From: an uncultured Oscillospiraceae bacterium
Lineage (GTDB): Bacteria > Bacillota_A > Clostridia > Oscillospirales > Oscillospiraceae
Direction of reading: 5' to 3'
DNA: 9,813 nucleotides
NCBI GenBank assembly: GCA_934635515.1
Contig: CAKTZK010000055.1
Span: 1-9,813, forward strand
Made by a program: the position numbers and the translations under genes. Below the pieces are notes generated by a model, which was not told the DNA's origin, searched no databases, and saw nothing but the letters and a program-made list of their open reading frames with translations. The number at the start of each line of letters is the position of its first letter. Positions within the stretch are counted from its first letter, which is position 1. Shown in pieces: positions 4,634-9,813 of this stretch.

Positions 4634-7087
4634 ATGAACGAATTAGAAAGACGATTTATAACCGCCCGGCGCAAGGCTATCGAGCTGGATTACAAGCGGC
4701 TCAATCCCATGCAGCGGGAGGGCGTGCTGACCACCGAGGGGCCGCTGCTGCTGCTGGCGGGAGCGGGCTCCGGCAAGACCACGGTGCTCATTAACCGGGT
4801 GGCCAACCTCCTGCGCTATGGACGGGGCAGCGACACGGAGGAGATCCCCATCCCCATTTCTGAGGACGAGGTGGCATTTCTGGAGCAGTACATACAGGAT
4901 CCCCAGGAGGAGATGCGGCCGCTGATGCAATACCTGTGCGCCGTGCAGCCGGCCCGGCCCTGGGAGGTGCTGGCCATCACCTTCACCAACAAGGCCGCCG
5001 GGGAGCTGAAGGAGCGCCTGGAGCGGATGCTTGGGGAGGAGGCGCTGGATGTATGGGCGGCCACCTTCCACGCCGCCTGCGTGCGCATCCTGCGCCGGGA
5101 TATTGATAAACTGGGCTTCGACCGCAACTTTACCATCTACGATACCGATGACTCCAAGCGGGTCATCAAGGATATTCTCAAGGATCTGGGCCTGGAGGAA
5201 AAGCAATTTCCTACAAGGGAGCTGCTGTCGGTGATCTCCAATGCCAAGGGAGACATACTCTCCCCGGATGAGTTCTGCCAACTGTGGGAGCAGCGGGGAG
5301 ATTGGAGAAAAATCAGGGTCGGTAAAGTATATAAGCTTTACAATCAAAAACTCCGGGAGGCCAATGCCCTGGACTTTGACGACATCATTCTGCACACGGT
5401 TACACTGCTGCAAAGCGACCGTGAGGTGCGCGCGTACTATCAGAATAAGTTCCGTTACATACTTATTGACGAGTATCAGGATACCAACCACCTGCAGTTT
5501 CTCCTGGCGGGCCTGCTGACGGGCGGTCACGGGAATATCTGCGTGGTGGGCGATGATGACCAGAGCATCTATCGCTTCCGGGGAGCGGACATCACCAACA
5601 TTCTCAGCTTCGAGCAGCGCTATAAGAACGCCCGGACCATCCGACTGGAGCAGAATTATCGCTCCACCCAGAACATTTTGGACGCAGCCAACGCGGTGAT
5701 CCGCAACAACGAGGGCCGCAAGGGCAAGACCCTGTGGACTCAGAACGGCCCCGGTGACCCGGTGACCATTAAGACCTGCTACAACGAGAGCGACGAGGCA
5801 AACTTCGTGGTGGGCGACATCATGACCGGCTACAACCGGGGTGCCAACTGGAAAGATAACGCCATTTTGTACCGCATGAACGCCCAGTCCAACGCCCTGG
5901 AATATGCCTTCAAACGCAACGGCGTGCCCTATAAAATTGTGGGCGGCGTGAAGTTCTTCGACCGGGCAGAAGTGAAAGATATGCTGGCGTACCTGTGTGT
6001 GGTGTGCAATCCGGCGGATGATCTGCGTCTGCGGCGGATCATCAATGTGCCGTCCCGGAAGATCGGCGGGGCGTCAGTGGAAAAGGCCCAGGCCATTGCG
6101 GCGGCGGAGGGGAAGCCCTTATTTGAGATCGTCTGCGCCGCCCGGAATTACCCGGAGCTGAAGTCCGCCGCCGGGCGGATGGAGGACTTCGGGCAGATAA
6201 TTCTGGAGCTGCGGAAGCTGTGCGACGAGCTGGAGCTGGTAGAATTTTACGGGCAAGTCTGCCAAAGGACCGGCTATGTGCAGATGCTTCAGGAGAAAAA
6301 TGACATGGAGAGCCGGGGGCGGCTGGAGAATGTGCAGGAGCTGGCCTCCAGCATCAGCGCCTTTTTGGAAAACGACCCGGACGACCCGTCCCTGGCGGGC
6401 TTTCTCAACGATGTGGCCCTGTATACCGACTTGGACGGCCAGTCCGACAGCGACAACTGCGTGACCATGATGACCATGCACAGTGCCAAGGGACTGGAAT
6501 TTGACCATGTGTATGTCACCGGCATGGACGAGGGCGTGTTCCCTGGGAATCGCGCCATGGGCGAGCAGGAGGAAATGGAGGAGGAACGGCGGCTGTGCTA
6601 TGTGGCCATGACCCGGGCCCGCAAGACCCTGACCATGACCAATGTGCGCCAGAGGATGCTCTTTGGCCAGACGGAGCCGAAGATGCCCTCCCGATTCCTG
6701 GAGGAAATTCCGGCGGAGAATATGCGCTGGATCGGAAAGCCGGAGCCGCGCAAGGCGCTCCAGTGGGACGATAGCTGGAATGATGACTGGTCCGGCGGCT
6801 GGGGAAGCACAAGCCGCGGAACCTATAAAACACAGGAGATCAAACAACAGACAAGGCGAGAGCCTTTACAGCGTTCGGCGGCGGCCCGGCGAGCACCGTC
6901 GGCCACTTCTGCGCCGCTGATGCAGCTGAAGGCCGGGGACCAGGTGCGCCACAGCGCTTTCGGCCAGGGCATGGTGCTCAGTGTGCGGCCTATGGGCGGC
7001 GACGCGCTGATCGAGGTGGCCTTTGACAAGGTGGGCACCAAGAAGCTGATGCTCAAGGCCGCCGGGGCCCATTTGACCAAGCTGTGA
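4634..7087 (+). CDS. pcrA: ATP-dependent DNA helicase PcrA (UvrD/Rep family)
   Basis: This 817-residue superfamily 1A 3'-5' helicase, of the type used in replication-conflict resolution, nucleotide excision repair and RecA-filament removal, has every helicase motif. These are the Q motif at Gln27, Walker A GAGSGKTT (43-50), motif Ia AITFTNKAAGELKER, Walker B LIDEYQDTN (277-285, Asp279-Glu280), motif III VGDDDQSIYRFRGAD (305-319), motif IV LEQNYRST, motif V TMHSAKGLEFDHVYV (from 614) and motif VI RRLCYVAMTRAR (652-663). The C-terminal GDQVRHSAFGQGMVLSV segment is the Tudor-like module typical of PcrA. About 47 extra residues (61-107, acidic) lie between motifs I and Ia, which helps explain a length above the 739 of B. 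subtilis PcrA. The ATG at 4634 has CGAGG 5 nt upstream. It is the first gene of a five-gene operon, divergent from an SOS-controlled operon. Confidence 0.95.
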   Translation: MNELERRFITARRKAIELDYKRLNPMQREGVLTTEGPLLLLAGAGSGKTTVLINRVANLLRYGRGSDTEEIPIPISEDEVAFLEQYIQDPQEEMRPLMQYLCAVQPARPWEVLAITFTNKAAGELKERLERMLGEEALDVWAATFHAACVRILRRDIDKLGFDRNFTIYDTDDSKRVIKDILKDLGLEEKQFPTRELLSVISNAKGDILSPDEFCQLWEQRGDWRKIRVGKVYKLYNQKLREANALDFDDIILHTVTLLQSDREVRAYYQNKFRYILIDEYQDTNHLQFLLAGLLTGGHGNICVVGDDDQSIYRFRGADITNILSFEQRYKNARTIRLEQNYRSTQNILDAANAVIRNNEGRKGKTLWTQNGPGDPVTIKTCYNESDEANFVVGDIMTGYNRGANWKDNAILYRMNAQSNALEYAFKRNGVPYKIVGGVKFFDRAEVKDMLAYLCVVCNPADDLRLRRIINVPSRKIGGASVEKAQAIAAAEGKPLFEIVCAARNYPELKSAAGRMEDFGQIILELRKLCDELELVEFYGQVCQRTGYVQMLQEKNDMESRGRLENVQELASSISAFLENDPDDPSLAGFLNDVALYTDLDGQSDSDNCVTMMTMHSAKGLEFDHVYVTGMDEGVFPGNRAMGEQEEMEEERRLCYVAMTRARKTLTMTNVRQRMLFGQTEPKMPSRFLEEIPAENMRWIGKPEPRKALQWDDSWNDDWSGGWGSTSRGTYKTQEIKQQTRREPLQRSAAARRAPSATSAPLMQLKAGDQVRHSAFGQGMVLSVRPMGGDALIEVAFDKVGTKKLMLKAAGAHLTKL

Positions 7088-7100
7088 GAGGGAGGAAGCC

Positions 7101-7967
7101 ATGCAGATAGAAGGACTGTCCTGGTATCCGGGACACATGACGAAAACCAAGCGGATGATCGTGGCGGAAATGGGCCACATGGATGCTGTGTGCGAGATCT
7201 TGGACGCACGGATCCCCATTTCCAGCCGCAATCCCGATGTGGACGAAATGACGGCGGGGAAGCCCCGGCTGGTGGTGCTGAATCGCGTGGACCAGGCCGA
7301 CCCCAAGGAGACGGCCCGCTGGGCGGTCTATTTCCGGGGAAAAGGCTATGCCGTGCTGGAGTCCAACGCCAAAAGTGGCGTAGGCACGGCCCAGTTTGCC
7401 GCCGCCGTGCGGGAGCTGCTGAAAGACAAGCTCCAGGCCTACGCCGACAAGGGCCAGGTGGGCCGCGTGGTGCGGGTGATGGTGCTGGGCATCCCCAATG
7501 TGGGCAAATCTACCTTTATTAATAAGGTAGCCAAGCGCAAGACCGCCAAGGCCGAGGACCGCCCCGGCGTCACCCGCAGCAAGCAGTGGGTGCCGGTGGA
7601 CAGCACCCTGGAGCTGCTGGACACCCCCGGTATGCTCTGGCCGAAATTCGAGGATGTGAATGTAGGCATGCACCTGGCCTTCACCGGCGCCATCAAGGAT
7701 GATGTGATGGACATTGAGGAGCTGGGCAGCTACTTGATGGAGTACCTGGGTAAGCACTACGCCCAGGTCATACAGGAGCGGTACAAGGTGGAGCCTGAGG
7801 AGGGCGAAATGGGCTATGACCTGCTGACCCGGGCCGGGCGCAAGCGGGGCTTTCTCATGCGGGGCGCGGAGGTAGACACCGAGCGCATGAGCCGGGTTTT
7901 GCTGGATGAATTCCGGGGTGGCAAGTTAGGACGCTTTACACTGGAAACGGTGGAGGATGTGAAATAA
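7101..7967 (+). CDS. rbgA: Ribosome biogenesis GTPase RbgA (YlqF)
   Basis: This 288-residue circularly permuted GTPase is needed for late assembly of the 50S ribosomal subunit. The permuted motif order is visible: G4 as NRVD (61-64), a G5-like SNAKSG (88-93), G1 as GIPNVGKST (130-138), G2 around Thr158 in GVTRSKQ, and G3 as DTPG (174-177). The N-terminal WYPGHMTKTKRMI and the helical C-terminal domain are characteristic, and the length equals the usual 280-290. G4 normally reads NKxD, so the Arg is slightly unusual. GGGAGG lies just before the ATG at 7101, 13 nt after the pcrA stop. The stop codon abuts the rnhB start with no gap. The rbgA-rnhB pair is conserved in Firmicutes, usually after rplS rather than pcrA. 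Confidence 0.94.
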   Translation: MQIEGLSWYPGHMTKTKRMIVAEMGHMDAVCEILDARIPISSRNPDVDEMTAGKPRLVVLNRVDQADPKETARWAVYFRGKGYAVLESNAKSGVGTAQFAAAVRELLKDKLQAYADKGQVGRVVRVMVLGIPNVGKSTFINKVAKRKTAKAEDRPGVTRSKQWVPVDSTLELLDTPGMLWPKFEDVNVGMHLAFTGAIKDDVMDIEELGSYLMEYLGKHYAQVIQERYKVEPEEGEMGYDLLTRAGRKRGFLMRGAEVDTERMSRVLLDEFRGGKLGRFTLETVEDVK

Positions 7968-8603
7968 ATGGCTGAAAAAACGGACCTGTGGCAGATAGAG
8001 CGGGACCTGATGGAGCAGGGCGCGGAGATTATCTGCGGCTGCGACGAGGCGGGAGCCGGACCCCTGGCGGGGCCTGTGTACGCGGCGGCGGTGATCCTGC
8101 CGCCCTACTGCCAAATCGAGGGCCTTAACGACAGCAAAAAGCTCACGGAGAAAAAGCGGGAGGCCCTGTACGAGGTCATTACCCAAAAAGCCGTCTGCTG
8201 GGCCGTGGCGCGGGTGAAGGCGGCGGAAATTGACGCCACGGACATTTTAAGCGCCCGGATGAAGGCGATGCAGCAGGCTATCGACGCTCTTACGATTCGG
8301 CCCGAGGTGGCTCTCATCGACGGCAACCGGGACAAGGGACGCAGCGCAGCCATCACCACGCCCCACAAGCTGGTGGTGGGCGGCGACGGCAAGAGCGCCA
8401 ACATCGCCGCCGCGTCCATTTTGGCCAAGGTGAGCCGGGACCGTTTCGTGTCCGGGGAACTGGACCAATGCTACCCGGAGTATCAGTTTGCCAAGCATAA
8501 AGGCTACGGCACCAAGCTGCACTACCAGATGCTGGACGCTTACGGCCCCTGCCCGGAGCATAGGCGCAGCTTCCTGAAGAAGTGGGAGGAAAAGCGCACA
8601 TGA
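7968..8603 (+). CDS. rnhB: Ribonuclease HII
   Basis: This 211-residue type 2 RNase H cleaves the RNA strand of RNA/DNA hybrids and nicks 5' of single ribonucleotides in DNA, starting ribonucleotide excision repair. Catalytic acids are visible as Asp26-Glu27 in CDEAGAGPLAGPV and Asp118 in LIDGN, with a fourth likely at Asp158 in SRDRF. ASILAKVSRDR and the C-terminal YQFAKHKGYGT segment are family hallmarks, and the length is normal. The conserved GRG motif that follows DEA, whose Arg contacts the ribonucleotide-DNA junction, reads Gly29-Ala30-Gly31 here, which is unusual. The ATG is directly adjacent to the rbgA TAA, and the TGA overlaps the yraN start. Its place behind a PcrA helicase puts two genome-maintenance functions in one transcript. 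Confidence 0.95.
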   Translation: MAEKTDLWQIERDLMEQGAEIICGCDEAGAGPLAGPVYAAAVILPPYCQIEGLNDSKKLTEKKREALYEVITQKAVCWAVARVKAAEIDATDILSARMKAMQQAIDALTIRPEVALIDGNRDKGRSAAITTPHKLVVGGDGKSANIAAASILAKVSRDRFVSGELDQCYPEYQFAKHKGYGTKLHYQMLDAYGPCPEHRRSFLKKWEEKRT

Positions 8604-8965
8604 GCCGCAGCGTGGGAACCTGGGGCGAGGCGCAGGTGGCAAATTACCTGCGACAGAAGAAGTTTCGCCTGGTGGCGCATAGCTACCACTGCCGCTTTGG
8701 AGAGATCGATCTCATTGCCATGGACGGAAATACCCTTTGCTTTATAGAGGTGAAGACCCGGAGCAACCTGGCCGTGGGTCTGCCACGGGACTATGTCACC
8801 GCCGCCAAGCAGGAGCGCATACGGAAAACGGCGCTGTTCTACCTCAGCGAAAAGGACCTGGACTGCCCGGTGCGCTTTGATGTGGCAGAGGTCTACCGGG
8901 GTGCTGACGGCGGCCTGGCGCGCATAACCTATATGAAAAATGCATTTGAGGTGGAGACAAATTGA
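8600..8965 (+). CDS. yraN: UPF0102 family protein YraN, restriction-endonuclease-like fold
   Basis: This 121-residue protein of the YraN/UPF0102 family has a predicted nuclease-like fold. The pattern GEIDLIA (34-40, Glu35 and Asp37) followed by FIEVKTR (48-54, Glu50-x-Lys52) resembles the D...ExK active site of restriction-endonuclease-like and Holliday-junction-resolvase-like proteins. Activity is not established for the family. The N-terminal GEAQVANYLRQKKFRLVA helix-strand unit is also typical, and the length is standard. I chose the ATG at 8600, which overlaps the rnhB TGA (ATGA) and has GGGAGGA (8584-8590) at a good distance, over the in-frame GTG at 8582. The rnhB-yraN pairing is widespread in bacteria. 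The 3' end overlaps the dipeptidase start by 4 nt (TTGA). Confidence 0.9.
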   Translation: MSRSVGTWGEAQVANYLRQKKFRLVAHSYHCRFGEIDLIAMDGNTLCFIEVKTRSNLAVGLPRDYVTAAKQERIRKTALFYLSEKDLDCPVRFDVAEVYRGADGGLARITYMKNAFEVETN

Positions 8966-9813
8966 AAATACCGTATTTTGACGCCCACTGCGACACCATC
9001 TACCGCTGCGAGGAGACCGGTCGCGGCGAGGCCCTGGAAATGGAGACGGACCGGGAGGCCCAGGAGGCTTACTACGCCGCCTGCGGCTGCCTGCGGGAAA
9101 ACGGCGGACACATCGACCTGGTGCGGGGCCAGGCATTTGCCCGGTACGGCCAGTTTTTCGCCCTGTATTGGGACGCGAAAAATGCCCCGGCAGACGGGAT
9201 GCTGGCCCAGTGTCAAAGGCTGCACGACCGTTTTCTGCGGGAAATGGAAAAAAACCGGGACTGCATCACCCATTGCCGCATCGGCGCGGAGGTGGACGAA
9301 GCGGTGCGGCAGGGGAAGATGGCGGCCCTTTTGAGCATCGAGGGGGCCGACCTGCTGGACTGTGAGGAGCGGAACTTGGAGCTGGCCCACACCTGGGGCG
9401 TGCGGCTGCTGAATCCCGTTTGGAATCGGGCCAACAGCCTCTGCGGCACCAACTGTGAGGAGCCGGAGCGGGGCCTTTCCGAAAAAGGCAAAAACTTCCT
9501 GCGCCGCATGGAAGCGCTGGATATTTACCCGGATATGTCCCACATCTCCGACGCGGGCTTTTGGGATACGGTCAAAACGGCCCATGGCCCGGTGGTGGCA
9601 TCTCATTCCAATGCCCGGGCCCTCTGCCCCCATCGGCGCAACCTGACCGACGACCAGTTCCGGGCCATCCGGGACAGCGGCGGCGTGGTGGGCCTGAATC
9701 TCTATCGGGATTTTGTAGGCCCCCAGGGGACCATGGAAGAGCTGGTGGCCCATGTAGAGCATTTTCTGGACCTGGGCGGGGAAAAGACCCTGTGCCTGGG
9801 CGGCGACCTGGAC
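8962..9813 (+). CDS. Peptidase M19 (membrane-dipeptidase family), 3' end outside the window
   Basis: An uninterrupted frame of 284 codons runs to the window edge and encodes a zinc dipeptidase of the M19 family (renal dipeptidase-like TIM barrel). The metal ligands align with the family: His9-x-Asp11 in FDAHCDT, Glu127 in LSIEGADLL, His194 in DMSH and His215 in SHSNARAL. The final LGGDLD contains the probable catalytic Asp282. The start is a TTG (8962-8964) overlapping the yraN stop as TTGA, with GAGGTGGAG (8948-8956) 5 nt upstream. No in-frame ATG lies near the N terminus, and starting later would lose the HxD metal site. No signal peptide is visible, so it is probably cytoplasmic. It cleaves dipeptides by family assignment, and the natural substrate is unknown. 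Confidence 0.92.
   Translation, partial: MKIPYFDAHCDTIYRCEETGRGEALEMETDREAQEAYYAACGCLRENGGHIDLVRGQAFARYGQFFALYWDAKNAPADGMLAQCQRLHDRFLREMEKNRDCITHCRIGAEVDEAVRQGKMAALLSIEGADLLDCEERNLELAHTWGVRLLNPVWNRANSLCGTNCEEPERGLSEKGKNFLRRMEALDIYPDMSHISDAGFWDTVKTAHGPVVASHSNARALCPHRRNLTDDQFRAIRDSGGVVGLNLYRDFVGPQGTMEELVAHVEHFLDLGGEKTLCLGGDLD

Noticed and set aside
4643..5530. - strand open frame of 295 codons opposite the 5' part of pcrA
   Set aside because: It is a mirror of the helicase coding sequence with a Gln/Leu/His-rich composition. The PcrA motifs on the + strand leave no doubt about the real gene.
8582..8599. GTG at 8582 as the yraN start
   Set aside because: It coincides with the Shine-Dalgarno sequence itself and would add six non-conserved residues. 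The ATG at 8600 has the right spacing and the usual ATGA overlap.
8929..9762. Long - strand open frame of 277 codons opposite the dipeptidase
   Set aside because: It is antisense to a clear M19 dipeptidase with all metal ligands and reads as a low-complexity His/Gly/Pro-rich product with no family features. Long antisense frames are expected in GC-rich codon-biased DNA.
1..9813. CRISPR arrays, tRNA or rRNA genes, insertion sequences, prophage or att sites
   Set aside because: No regularly spaced repeats, tRNA-like cloverleaf, transposase-like product or terminal inverted repeats were seen in the window.

Overview
The window reads as chromosomal DNA from an endospore-forming, GC-rich member of the Clostridia, probably of the Oscillospiraceae type. 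The evidence is a complete spoIIA sporulation operon, Firmicute-style LexA boxes, a Gram-positive PcrA helicase and the rbgA-rnhB-yraN gene order. The genus is inferred only loosely. Almost all of the window is coding, and there is no gene-free stretch above 300 bases and no mobile element, CRISPR array, tRNA or rRNA.

Layout: (1) The 3' end of valS closes with a strong intrinsic terminator (819-853). (2) The sporulation operon spoIIAA-spoIIAB-sigF follows on the + strand with overlapping genes. A candidate Spo0A-type promoter in front of it has its -10 box inside the terminator. (3) On the - strand, converging on sigF and overlapping its 3' end, is a three-gene operon: a 37-residue membrane-like peptide, a radical SAM protein of the putative DNA repair/modification family, and a DUF4130 'probable DNA metabolism' protein. 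(4) A divergent control region (about 4470-4633) carries a perfect consensus sigma-A promoter for the - strand operon with a near-perfect LexA box in its spacer. It also holds two weaker LexA-like boxes and a good + strand promoter. (5) The + strand operon is pcrA-rbgA-rnhB-yraN followed by an M19 dipeptidase cut by the window edge. Its genes are separated by -4 to 13 nt.

Functionally, the right-hand two thirds looks like a DNA-damage locus. One SOS control region sits between a UvrD/PcrA helicase operon and the poorly understood radical SAM/DUF4130 pair. The most interesting part is the LexA-controlled small peptide that opens the - strand operon, together with the chance that this SOS transcript runs antisense into sigF and so links DNA damage to the sporulation decision. 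The function of the peptide and of the radical SAM/DUF4130 pair cannot be settled from the sequence alone.
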